The translations under genes were made by a program, and so were the position numbers. A DNA stretch of 6,603 nt from Rhizobium sp. Q54 (GTDB lineage: Bacteria > Pseudomonadota > Alphaproteobacteria > SMXS01), in assembly GCA_945872035.1 (NCBI GenBank), contig CAMBYA010000140.1:1-6603 (forward strand), given 5' to 3'. The notes under the pieces were generated by a model, which worked only from the letters and a program-made list of their open reading frames with translations, searched no databases and was not told where the DNA came from. Positions 1 to 5,421 of the stretch are shown in pieces; positions within the stretch are counted from its first letter, which is position 1; every line of letters starts with the position of its first letter.

Positions 1-10
1 ATGTTTACAA

Positions 11-24
11 CCGGCGGCCGCCGG
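11..24. repeat. GC-rich perfect palindrome downstream of ilvE
   Basis: A perfect 14-bp palindrome (CCGGCGGCCGCCGG) lies 45 nt beyond the ilvE stop codon, within the short non-coding edge of the window (1-69). In RNA it could fold as a 5-bp stem with a GGCC loop. On the minus strand it is followed by TTGTAAA rather than a T tract, so it is at best a weak or Rho-assisted 3' end for the ilvE transcript. It could also be a chance product of high GC content. Nothing else is recognisable in bases 1-69. Confidence 0.3.
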
Positions 25-69
25 CGGGGAGCCTGGTTCCTGAAGGTCCCTGGACTCCCGCGGATGCGC

Positions 70-948
70 TCAGCGGTTTCCGCGCACGAGTTGTTCGTAA
101 TCGCTTCGCAGCGTCTTCGTGATCTCGCCGACCGTGAAGTTGTAGGGACCGATCTCGCCGACAGCCGTCACCTCGGCCGCCGTGCCGGTCAGGAAACACT
201 GCTCGAAGCCTTCCAACTCTTCCGGCTGGATCGCCCGCTCGACGATCTCGATGCCGCGCTTCTTCGCCAGGCCGACGACCGTGCGCCGGGTGATGCCATC
301 GAGGAAACAGTCAGGCGTCGGCGTGTGGATCTTGCCATCCTGGACGAAGAACACGTTGGCGCCCGTCGCCTCGGCGACCTGGTTGCGGTAGTCGAGCATC
401 AGCGCGTCGTTGTAGCCCTTGCGCTCGGCGGCATGCTTCGACAGCGTGCAGATCATGTAGAGGCCGGCCGCCTTGGCCGCCGTCGGCGCGCAGTTCGGGG
501 CGGGACGATGCCATTCGGCGATGTCGAGCCGGATCCCCTTGTCGCGCAGCTGCGGGTCGAAATAGGACGGCCATTCCCAGCCGGCGATGGCGACATGGGT
601 TTTGGTCGCCTGCGCCGCGACACCCATCTGTTCCGGGCCACGCCACGCGACCGGACGGCAGTAGCCGTCGGGCAGGTTGTTGGCCTTCATCACCGCGTCG
701 CACGCCGCGTTGATCTCGTCCTCGGCGTAGGGAATCTCGAAATCGAGAATGCGCGCCGAGTTGAACAGGCGGGCGGTGTGTTCCTTTAGCTTGAAGATTT
801 CGCCGTTATAGGCACGCTGTCCCTCGAACACGACGCTGGCATAATGCAGGCCATGGGAGAGCACGTGAATCTGCGCTTCCCGCCAGGGCACGAGCTTGCC
901 ATTGAACCAGATGAAGCCGTCGCGATCGTTGAACGGAATGAGAGACAT
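70..948 (-). CDS. ilvE: Branched-chain amino acid aminotransferase IlvE (292 aa)
   Basis: This is a cytosolic PLP-dependent fold-type IV (class IV) aminotransferase. It reversibly transfers the amino group between glutamate and the 2-oxo acids of leucine, isoleucine and valine, the last step of their synthesis and the first of their breakdown. The PLP-binding lysine is K159 (PTAAKAAG), the same number as recalled for E. coli IlvE. E193 in EATGANVF and the GTAAEVT phosphate-binding loop (255-261) are present, as is FEGQRAY near residue 41. The length is normal for the alphaproteobacterial short form (E. coli about 309 aa). The ATG at 948 is preceded by TAAGGA, with 10 nt between AGGA and the ATG. 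The gene is divergent from a MarR-type regulator, so local control is plausible but unproven. D-amino-acid or aminodeoxychorismate-lyase family members are less likely given the overall IlvE-like sequence. Confidence 0.95.
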   Translation of the reverse strand: MSLIPFNDRDGFIWFNGKLVPWREAQIHVLSHGLHYASVVFEGQRAYNGEIFKLKEHTARLFNSARILDFEIPYAEDEINAACDAVMKANNLPDGYCRPVAWRGPEQMGVAAQATKTHVAIAGWEWPSYFDPQLRDKGIRLDIAEWHRPAPNCAPTAAKAAGLYMICTLSKHAAERKGYNDALMLDYRNQVAEATGANVFFVQDGKIHTPTPDCFLDGITRRTVVGLAKKRGIEIVERAIQPEELEGFEQCFLTGTAAEVTAVGEIGPYNFTVGEITKTLRSDYEQLVRGNR

Positions 949-1039
949 GGCGGGGTAATCCTTAGCGGAAGTCTGTTGCGCGGAACAATCTGACTCTTGG
1001 AGGTTGCACTGAGTAACATTCCGTCTAAACTAAGTCAAC
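949..1039. promoter_or_regulatory. Divergent ilvE / marR promoter-operator region
   Basis: This 91-bp spacer must hold promoters for both divergent genes. Two imperfect palindromes stand out. TGTTGCGCGGAACA at 974-987 is self-complementary at 12 of 14 positions. GTTGCACTGAGTAAC at 1003-1017 has matching GTT...AAC ends and alternating matches inside. Both begin with GTTGC and end with AAC, as expected for repeated sites of a dimeric regulator. Facing ilvE, TTGACT (1038 down to 1033) is a good -35, but the -10 region 17 nt away (TACTCA) is poor. Facing marR, TTGCAC (1004-1009), 16 nt, TAAACT (1026-1031) is a possible weak promoter. Binding by the adjacent MarR protein is inference. Confidence 0.45.
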
Positions 1040-1552
1040 ATGACTGACATAAATAAGCAGCATCCCGGCGACGATGAAATTCGGCAGGCGATCGAACTTC
1101 TGTTCTTCGCCTATCGAGACTTCGTCGCCGATCCGGACAAGGTGCTGGCAGACTATGAAAGTCCAAACGGCTCGCTCGGCCGTGCTCATCACCGGGTGAT
1201 CCATTTCGTGGGCCGCAATCCGGGCATGACGGTGGCCGAGTTGCTGTCGATCCTGCAGATCACCAAGCAGAGTCTGGCGCGAGTACTACGCCAGCTCATC
1301 GACGAAGGCTTCATCGAGCAGGAGCGCGGACCCGAGGACGCGCGCCAGCGGCTGCTCTATCTGACCGCCAAGGGCGAGGCGTTCGAGACCGCCCTGTCCA
1401 ACCCGCAGCGCGCCCGGTTCAGGCGGCTGTTCGAGAAGGCCGGCCCCGAGGCATCCCGGTCGTTCCTGGCGCTGCTGTTCGAACTGATCAACGAGGACGA
1501 GCGCGACCGGGTGCTGTCGCTGATCGGCAGGAAGCCGCACGCGGCCTCCTGA
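1040..1552 (+). CDS. MarR-family winged helix-turn-helix transcriptional regulator (170 aa)
   Basis: This is a predicted dimeric DNA-binding repressor or activator. The winged helix-turn-helix lies at about residues 47-112: a recognition segment TVAELLSILQITKQSLARVL (64-83), then LIDEGFIEQE, then the wing with the MarR-typical pattern EDARQRLLYLTAKG (99-112). N- and C-terminal helices (about 12-40 and 115-165) should form the dimer interface. The length is usual for the family. The ATG at 1040 is preceded by AGTCAAC with no recognisable Shine-Dalgarno sequence, and the nearest -10-like element is only about 9 nt upstream, so the mRNA may have a very short leader. Its divergence from ilvE suggests it controls ilvE, itself, or both. 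The ligand cannot be read from sequence. The gene converges on the downstream SDR gene. Confidence 0.9.
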   Translation: MTDINKQHPGDDEIRQAIELLFFAYRDFVADPDKVLADYESPNGSLGRAHHRVIHFVGRNPGMTVAELLSILQITKQSLARVLRQLIDEGFIEQERGPEDARQRLLYLTAKGEAFETALSNPQRARFRRLFEKAGPEASRSFLALLFELINEDERDRVLSLIGRKPHAAS

Positions 1553-1585
1553 CCATGTCAAGATTCATTGCCGCGGCTTCCAGAC

Positions 1586-1607
1586 GCCAAGGCGAGTCCG
1601 CCTTGGC
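1586..1607. terminator. Hairpin between convergent marR and SDR genes
   Basis: A perfect 9-bp inverted repeat (GCCAAGGCG / CGCCTTGGC) with a 4-nt loop AGTC lies in the 65-bp gap between the convergent stop codons at 1552 and 1618. Position and stability suit a bidirectional transcription terminator. Neither side carries a T tract (plus strand continues TGAAAGC, minus strand GTCTGG), so it is not a textbook intrinsic terminator and may act with Rho or as a 3'-end stabiliser. Confidence 0.5.
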
Positions 1608-1617
1608 TGAAAGCGCT

Positions 1618-2388
1618 CTAGAGTTTCGCGAGCTGGCCGCCGTCGACGGGCAGCGCGTGGCCGGTGATCATGGCGGCGGCGTCCGACAGCAGGAACACAG
1701 CCGCATTCGCCACCTCCTCGGCCGTCGCCATCCGGCCGATCGGGTTGATCTCGTTGACCTGCTTGACGATCTCCGGCCCCATGGCCTTCAGCGGCGCCAG
1801 CAACTCGGTATCGGTCGCGCCGGGCGACACCACGTTCACCCTTATGCCCTCGCGGATATAGGAGATGGCGGCCTGGCGGCTGAGGCCGATGACGCCGTGC
1901 TTGGTGGCGGTGTAGGCCGCGCCCGACAGCTGGCTGGCCCGGTGCCCGAGTGTCGACGCCGTGTTGACGATTGCCGCGCCGCCCGGCTTCTTCGCGCCCG
2001 ACCGCAGCATGGCGCCGATCTGGTACTTCATGCAGCGGTAGATGCCGGTCAGGTTGACCGCGACGACCTGGTCCCAGTTCTCGTCCGTGTATTCATGGAG
2101 CTGTTCGCGGGCGCCGCCCATCCCCGCATTGTTGAACGCGCCGTCAAGGCCGCCATAGGTGCGAACGGCCGCATCGACCAGATTCCGGATGTCGTCGTTG
2201 GACGCCATGTCGGCCTGGACGAAGATGCCGTCGCCGCCATTGTCGCGCAGCCGCTGGACGACGGCCTCGCCCCGGTCGGCGCGACGTCCTGCCGCGACGA
2301 CTTTCGCGCCCCGCGCGGCCAGCAGGTAGCACGCGGCCTCGCCGATGCCCGACGTGGCGCCGGTGACGATCACCACTTTCCCGTCCAT
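1618..2388 (-). CDS. SDR-family oxidoreductase, classical type (256 aa)
   Basis: This is a classical short-chain dehydrogenase/reductase using NAD(P)(H) on an unidentified alcohol or ketone substrate. The Rossmann glycine motif TGATSGIG is at residues 9-16, D60 follows strand 3 (QADMAS), NNAG is at 86-89, and N112 is in the helix-4 motif. The catalytic S145 and Y159-x3-K163 (YTATK) complete the tetrad. Two arginines after strand 2 (AGRR, 33-36) lean towards NADP but do not settle it. The C-terminal PVDGGQ is typical. The ATG at 2388 is preceded by GGGGAG six nt upstream. The open frame runs back to 2520, but that part overlaps the end of proC and is Arg-rich without SDR character. The gene lies 85 nt downstream of proC on the same strand and may be read from the same transcript. 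Cyclohexadienol (LinC-like) or glucose dehydrogenases are look-alikes; substrate naming is not justified. Confidence 0.9.
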   Translation of the reverse strand: MDGKVVIVTGATSGIGEAACYLLAARGAKVVAAGRRADRGEAVVQRLRDNGGDGIFVQADMASNDDIRNLVDAAVRTYGGLDGAFNNAGMGGAREQLHEYTDENWDQVVAVNLTGIYRCMKYQIGAMLRSGAKKPGGAAIVNTASTLGHRASQLSGAAYTATKHGVIGLSRQAAISYIREGIRVNVVSPGATDTELLAPLKAMGPEIVKQVNEINPIGRMATAEEVANAAVFLLSDAAAMITGHALPVDGGQLAKL

Positions 2389-2473
2389 GGATATCTCCCC
2401 AGAATTTGTGCGCAGGCAGCTTAGCCGGTCCCTCGCGGACGGCGCAAACCGCTCGCCCACCGGCAGAGGAATG

Positions 2474-3307
2474 TTACGCCGACAGTTCCTTCGACCGCCT
2501 TGCCGCCGCTTCGACGGCATGGCGCAGCAGCGGGGCGAGGCCGTTCTCGCCCATCAATACGTTGAGCGCCGCTTCTGTGGTGCCATTGGGGCTGGTGACG
2601 TTGCGCCTGAGCGTGGCCGTGGATTCGTCATCGGACGCCTCGACCAGCGCCCCCGCGCCAGCCACCGTCCGGCGCGCCAGCATGTCGGCCAACTCCGCCG
2701 GCAGGCCCGCGGCCTGGCCCGCCGCCGCCATGCACTCGATCAGGTAGAAGACATAGGCCGGACCGCTGCCCGACAGGGCGGTAACCGCGTCCATCAATTT
2801 TTCGTTATCGATCCAGGCGACCGCGCCGACCGCCTCGAGCAACGCCGTGCAGAGTGTTCGCTGCGACTCGCTGACATTGGTGCTGGCGACGCAGACGCTG
2901 ACGCCCTTGCCGATGGCGGCCGGCGTGTTCGGCATTGCCCGGACCACGGACGCGTCGGCGCCCAGCGCCTGGGCAAAGTACTCCAGGGTCTTGCCTGCCG
3001 CGATCGAGAGGAAAAGCGCCTTGGGATATTGGGCGACATCCGGCAGCACGGAACCCATCACCTGGGGCTTCACCGCCAGCACGACGACGGCGGGCTCGCG
3101 CCGCACCTTGTCCATGGAGGCGACTACCGTGATATCGGCGTTTCCGGACTTGATCTCCCGGGCAGCATCCGCATCCGGCTCGACCACGACGATGGCGGTG
3201 CCGTGCAGTCCACGGCCCAGCCATCCGGCGAGCAGCGCGGAACCCATTCGCCCACCGCCAACCAGCACCAGCGGCCGGCTGACGCCAATTGCGCCGAAAT
3301 CCGTCAC
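2474..3307 (-). CDS. proC: Pyrroline-5-carboxylate reductase ProC (277 aa)
   Basis: This cytosolic enzyme performs the final step of proline synthesis, NAD(P)H-dependent reduction of 1-pyrroline-5-carboxylate to L-proline. The N-terminal Rossmann domain carries GGGRMG (17-22), AVKPQ (78-82) and MPNTPA (125-130). The C-terminal helical dimerisation domain carries LSGSGPAYVF (178-187) and the family signature VTSPNGTTEAAL (237-248), which forms the substrate pocket. The length is normal for bacterial ProC (about 270 aa). The start is a GTG at 3307, preceded by AGGAG at 4-nt spacing. No ATG lies between it and the Rossmann motif, so the GTG start is well supported. It begins 11 nt after the stop of the ybjN-like gene, so the two are almost certainly co-transcribed and perhaps translationally coupled. 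Confidence 0.95.
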   Translation of the reverse strand: MTDFGAIGVSRPLVLVGGGRMGSALLAGWLGRGLHGTAIVVVEPDADAAREIKSGNADITVVASMDKVRREPAVVVLAVKPQVMGSVLPDVAQYPKALFLSIAAGKTLEYFAQALGADASVVRAMPNTPAAIGKGVSVCVASTNVSESQRTLCTALLEAVGAVAWIDNEKLMDAVTALSGSGPAYVFYLIECMAAAGQAAGLPAELADMLARRTVAGAGALVEASDDESTATLRRNVTSPNGTTEAALNVLMGENGLAPLLRHAVEAAARRSKELSA

Positions 3308-3318
3308 GACACTCCTAG

Positions 3319-3837
3319 TCAGGCCGTGCCGACGGTCTCGAACAACCCGGCTTCCATGGCCTCGGCGGGTGTCTTACCACCCCAGAGCACGAACTGGAAA
3401 GCGGGGAAAAAGCGTTCGCACTCGGTGATGGCGATCTCGATGAGGTTTTCGCATTCCAGCGCGGTCGCCGTCTGGCCTTCGCACATCAGCACGCCGTGCC
3501 GGTACATCAGCAGGCCCTCGTCCTCGACCAGGTCGAAATGTCCGAGCCACATCTGGGCGTTGATCTTGGCCAGCAATTCATGGAGGGGAGCCTTGCTGCC
3601 TTTCGGCACCCGGCCCTCGAACGCGCAGACCACCTGCAGGCCGCCGAAGTCGCTGGCGGAATGCGGGCCGTTCCATGCGAAGTGCAGGTTGTACTCAGCC
3701 CAGTTACCGGCCACGAAGACCGTCAACTCCTGCTCGTTCTGACGGTCATACGGCCATTCGTTGGCGGAGACGATCTGTTCGATCAAGTCGAGGGGGTCGC
3801 CGGAGAGGACTTCGTGGTCGGAGCTTACAGACGTCAT
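3319..3837 (-). CDS. YbjN domain-containing protein (172 aa)
   Basis: This is a soluble protein of the YbjN family, whose fold resembles type III secretion chaperones; its biochemical role is not established. Visible features are an acidic start, then DPLDLIEQIVSANEWPYDR (residues 14-32), a beta-rich middle (ELTVFVAGNWAEYNLHFAW), GLQVVCAFEGRVPKGS, and a C-terminal half with INAQMWLGHFDLVEDEGLLMYRH and FFPAFQFVLWGGKTP. There is no signal peptide or membrane segment. The ATG at 3837 is chosen because GGAGG stands 9 nt upstream. Extending the frame to 3882 would put the ribosome-binding site inside the gene. It sits 11 nt ahead of proC; this pairing recurs in alphaproteobacteria as far as I recall, which hints at a shared condition of expression rather than a shared pathway. 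Confidence 0.85.
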   Translation of the reverse strand: MTSVSSDHEVLSGDPLDLIEQIVSANEWPYDRQNEQELTVFVAGNWAEYNLHFAWNGPHSASDFGGLQVVCAFEGRVPKGSKAPLHELLAKINAQMWLGHFDLVEDEGLLMYRHGVLMCEGQTATALECENLIEIAITECERFFPAFQFVLWGGKTPAEAMEAGLFETVGTA

Positions 3838-3976
3838 AGCTCGGATCCTCCAATTAGAGTGCGGCATTGCGATGCAGCACAAAATCTAGCCTGCCATTGT
3901 TATCTGGCGGGTTCAAGTGCCTAGATGTTGTGGAAACAACGCTGACGTGATTATGACACTGGTGTGTCGTAGCGGG
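3838..3976. promoter_or_regulatory. Spacer between ubiK and ybjN with two small inverted repeats
   Basis: This is a 139-bp non-coding gap with lower GC than its surroundings, as expected for a promoter region reading left into ybjN. Two short perfect inverted repeats are visible. GACAC-TGGT-GTGTC (3955-3968) sits just past the ubiK stop and could be a weak transcript end; it has no T tract. GTTGT-GGAA-ACAAC (3927-3940) lies about 90 nt upstream of the ybjN start and could be an operator. I could not choose a convincing -35/-10 pair; GATAAC on the minus strand near 3900 is the best -10-like element. No small open reading frame with a ribosome-binding site was recognised. Confidence 0.35.
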
Positions 3977-4243
3977 TTACCCGCGGCCCGATTCCAGCGC
4001 GGCGAGCCGTTCGGCGAGCCGGGCATTCTCGGCGGCGAGCGCCTCGTTCTCCTGCCGGGCCTTCGCGGCCATCTCCTTCACGACCTCGAATTCGTCGCGG
4101 GTGACCACGTCGAGATCGGCGATGGCGCGCTCGAGACGCTGGCGCACCATGGTCTCCACTTCCTCGCGGAGCGACTGGAACACCCCGGCCGCGCCGGTAG
4201 CGAGCTTGCCCAGATCGTTGAGAATGCGGTTTTCCGTCTGCAT
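3977..4243 (-). CDS. ubiK: UbiK/YqiC-family (BMFP, DUF526) accessory protein (88 aa)
   Basis: This small coiled-coil protein belongs to the YqiC/UbiK family. In enterobacteria it trimerises, binds membranes and assists ubiquinone biosynthesis through the UbiJ-UbiK complex. The sequence opens MQTENRILNDLGKLATGAAG, an amphipathic N-terminal helix. VFQSLREEVETMVRQRLERA and RDEFEVVKEMAAKARQENEAL follow, and a heptad-rich C-terminus LAAENARLAERLAALE matches the family's trimeric coiled coil. The length is typical (80-100 aa). The ATG at 4243 has GGAGG 5 nt upstream. A GTG at 4255 would add four residues (MEVA), but it lies within that ribosome-binding site, so the shorter form is preferred. Whether the alphaproteobacterial member acts in ubiquinone synthesis is inference from the family. 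Confidence 0.88.
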   Translation of the reverse strand: MQTENRILNDLGKLATGAAGVFQSLREEVETMVRQRLERAIADLDVVTRDEFEVVKEMAAKARQENEALAAENARLAERLAALESGRG

Positions 4244-4262
4244 GGCGACCTCCACGGTGGTG

Positions 4263-4298
4263 TACCGGCAATATGGCGATGCCCGGCCGGATTTCCAA
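4263..4298 (-). promoter_or_regulatory. Predicted sigma70-type promoter of ubiK
   Basis: On the minus strand, TTGGAA (4298-4293), a 17-nt spacer and CATATT (4275-4270) match the -35/-10 consensus at four of six positions each, with ideal spacing. Initiation would fall near 4263, giving a leader of about 20 nt that carries the GTGGAGG ribosome-binding site. This is a prediction from sequence only. Confidence 0.45.
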
Positions 4299-4350
4299 GG
4301 CGCGCTTTATCCGCGAACGGCGTGGCGAAACCGGATCATCGATGCCGCCC

Positions 4351-4387
4351 GTTAACGTCCCGTTCACCTGCGGACCTGTATACCAGT
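4351..4387 (+). promoter_or_regulatory. Predicted promoter of the candidate small RNA
   Basis: CTGTAT (4376-4381) matches the alphaproteobacterial -10 form CTATAT at five of six bases. TTAACG (4352-4357) lies 18 nt upstream as a moderate -35. Initiation is predicted near 4388, directly at the base of the first hairpin of the downstream RNA. The agreement between predicted start and hairpin position is the main support; the -35 alone is weak. Confidence 0.45.
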
Positions 4388-4473
4388 TTCATCAGGCCGG
4401 CTTTCCCCTCCCTTGCCGGCCTGATGACTCCCTAAACTTGGGCCACTAGCGAACGCTGGTGGCCTCTTTTTTT
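4388..4473 (+). ncRNA. Candidate trans-acting small RNA, MmgR/alpha-r8-like, ~85 nt
   Basis: This is a compact non-coding gene in the ubiK-lgt spacer. It has a perfect 12-bp stem (4390-4401 with 4415-4426) closing a 13-nt C/U-only loop, UUUCCCCUCCCUU. A single-stranded linker follows (4427-4440) with a second CUCCCU (4428-4433). Last comes a 10-bp terminator stem and T tract. Size, architecture and the anti-Shine-Dalgarno loop resemble the alphaproteobacterial sRNA family alpha-r8 (MmgR, about 77 nt, conserved UUUCCUCCCU), as I remember it; loops of this kind also occur in alpha-r14 and CcsR-type sRNAs. Such RNAs base-pair with ribosome-binding sites, usually with Hfq. The family assignment is inference: the loop here has two more C residues than the remembered MmgR motif. 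An alternative is a cis-acting attenuator in the lgt leader, but the strong terminator 110 nt before lgt favours an independent RNA. Confidence 0.65.
4441..4473 (+). terminator. Strong intrinsic (Rho-independent) terminator
   Basis: GGCCACTAGC (4441-4450) pairs with GCTGGTGGCC (4455-4464) over 10 bp with a single G-U wobble and a GAAC loop. The stem is followed at once by TCTTTTTTT (4465-4473). This is the clearest intrinsic terminator in the window. No protein-coding gene on the plus strand ends upstream of it, since the nearest upstream gene, ubiK, is on the other strand. That is why a non-coding transcript is inferred to end here. The poly-U tail also fits Hfq binding. Confidence 0.85.
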
Positions 4474-4548
4474 GCTCTTGCCGGTTCAGGAAGAGCGTGC
4501 CGCAATGGGCGGAAAGCAGCTAAGGCCGACGTTTCAGGCCCAAGACTC

Positions 4549-4583
4549 TTGACAGTTTCCACCCCGCCAAGGCTTTCTGAGGC
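4549..4583 (+). promoter_or_regulatory. Predicted lgt promoter and ribosome-binding site
   Basis: A perfect -35 TTGACA (CTTGACA in full, the alphaproteobacterial form) is at 4549-4554. The best -10 partner, 18 nt on, is CTTTCT (4573-4578), four of six matches to CTATAT. A start near 4585 would then fall on the lgt initiation codon itself, implying a leaderless or nearly leaderless mRNA. However, a GAGG ribosome-binding site (4579-4582) sits 5 nt before the second ATG, which would need an upstream start. The promoter assignment is therefore tentative. Confidence 0.4.
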
Positions 4584-4587
4584 CATG

Positions 4588-5421
4588 ATGCCAGCCGCCA
4601 TCAGTTTCCCCGCCTTCGACCCGGTCGCACTCGACCTCGGATTCTTCCAGATCCGGTGGTATGCCCTCGCCTATATCAGCGGTCTGCTGCTGGGCTGGTG
4701 GTACATCCTCCGGATGATCGCCGACAAATGGTGGCCCAACGGACCGCCGCTGAGCCGCAAGCAGGCCGAGGATCTGGTATTCTACTGCATGCTGGGCGTC
4801 GTGCTGGGCGGCCGGTTTGGCTATGTGCTGTTCTACAAATTCGCCGACTATGCCGCGCATCCGCTGCAGATCCTTAAGGTCTGGGAGGGCGGCATGTCGT
4901 TCCACGGCGGATTGCTGGGCGTTACCGCGGTGATCGTCATCTATGCCCTTCGCGCGAAGCGTTCCATGTTCAGCGTCGGCGACCTGATCGGCTGCGCCGT
5001 GCCCATCGGCATCGGCCTCGGCCGGATCGCCAACTTCGTGAACGCCGAGCTGTATGGCCGGGTCACGGGATCGGACTGGGGCATGATCTTCCCCGGGTCC
5101 GACGGCCTGCCCCGCCATCCCAGCCAGCTTTACGAGGCGGCGCTGGAAGGGCTGGTGCTGTTCCTGGTGCTGCGACTGCTGTTCACCCGCACCGGCCTGC
5201 GCTTCCGGCCGGGCGCGCTGTGCGGCTGCTTCTGGATCGGCTACGGGCTGTCGCGCATCTTCGTCGAGTTCTTCCGCGAGCCGGACGAATTCCTCGGTTT
5301 CCTGTGGATGGGCGCCTCCATGGGCCAGCTGCTGTCGATCCCCATGGTGCTGTTCGGCGTCTGGCTGCTCGCGCGGGCGTTGAAGCGGCCGGCCGTGACC
5401 CATCATGCCCAACCGGCTTAG
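4588..5421 (+). CDS. lgt: Prolipoprotein diacylglyceryl transferase Lgt (277 aa)
   Basis: This inner-membrane enzyme transfers diacylglycerol from phosphatidylglycerol to the lipobox cysteine of prelipoproteins, the first step of lipoprotein maturation. Several hydrophobic segments are visible (about 25-45, 62-84, 108-122, 130-145, 183-200, 210-227, 246-264), fitting the usual seven membrane helices. Key motifs are IRWYALAY (22-29), FHGG with H106 (E. coli H103 equivalent), and the Lgt signature GRIANFVNAELYG (145-157), including R146, N149 and E154. HPSQLYEA (177-184) and SRIFVEFFREPD follow. The length is normal. Tandem ATGs stand at 4585 and 4588; 4588 is preferred because GAGG is 5 nt upstream. 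The frame opens back to 4459, but that part overlaps the T-tract terminator and has no Lgt character. Lgt is the first gene of an operon with midA and pgeF and overlaps midA. Confidence 0.96.
   Translation: MPAAISFPAFDPVALDLGFFQIRWYALAYISGLLLGWWYILRMIADKWWPNGPPLSRKQAEDLVFYCMLGVVLGGRFGYVLFYKFADYAAHPLQILKVWEGGMSFHGGLLGVTAVIVIYALRAKRSMFSVGDLIGCAVPIGIGLGRIANFVNAELYGRVTGSDWGMIFPGSDGLPRHPSQLYEAALEGLVLFLVLRLLFTRTGLRFRPGALCGCFWIGYGLSRIFVEFFREPDEFLGFLWMGASMGQLLSIPMVLFGVWLLARALKRPAVTHHAQPA

Noticed and set aside
25..60. An imperfect inverted repeat (GAGCC...GGACTC) just downstream of ilvE that might be a terminator.
   Set aside because: Only the outer few bases pair well, with several mismatches inside and no T tract on the minus strand.
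1..789. A long plus-strand open frame (262 codons) opposite ilvE.
   Set aside because: It is antisense to a clear ilvE, is Arg/Asp/Val-rich as high-GC shadow frames are, and shows no recognisable domain or ribosome-binding site.
2389..2520. A 44-residue N-terminal extension of the SDR starting at 2520.
   Set aside because: It overlaps the proC end, is Arg-rich, and bypasses the GGGGAG ribosome-binding site that sits directly before the ATG at 2388, where SDR homology begins.
2345..3742. A plus-strand open frame of 465 codons spanning the SDR start, proC and ybjN in antisense.
   Set aside because: It lies opposite three well-supported genes, its composition is that of an antisense shadow (His, Arg, Gln rich), and no family motif is visible.
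3955..3968. GACAC-TGGT-GTGTC directly after ubiK as an intrinsic terminator.
   Set aside because: The stem is only 5 bp and is followed on the minus strand by ATAATC without a U-run; listed only as a weak element of the spacer.
4101..4435. Plus-strand open frames across ubiK and the sRNA region (84 to 172 codons).
   Set aside because: They run antisense to ubiK and through the hairpins, lack ribosome-binding sites and have no protein-like pattern; the region is better explained by structured RNA.
4459..4587. A 42-residue N-terminal extension of Lgt starting with GTG at 4459.
   Set aside because: Its first codons are the stem and T tract of the intrinsic terminator, and Lgt-like sequence begins only at the ATG at 4585/4588.
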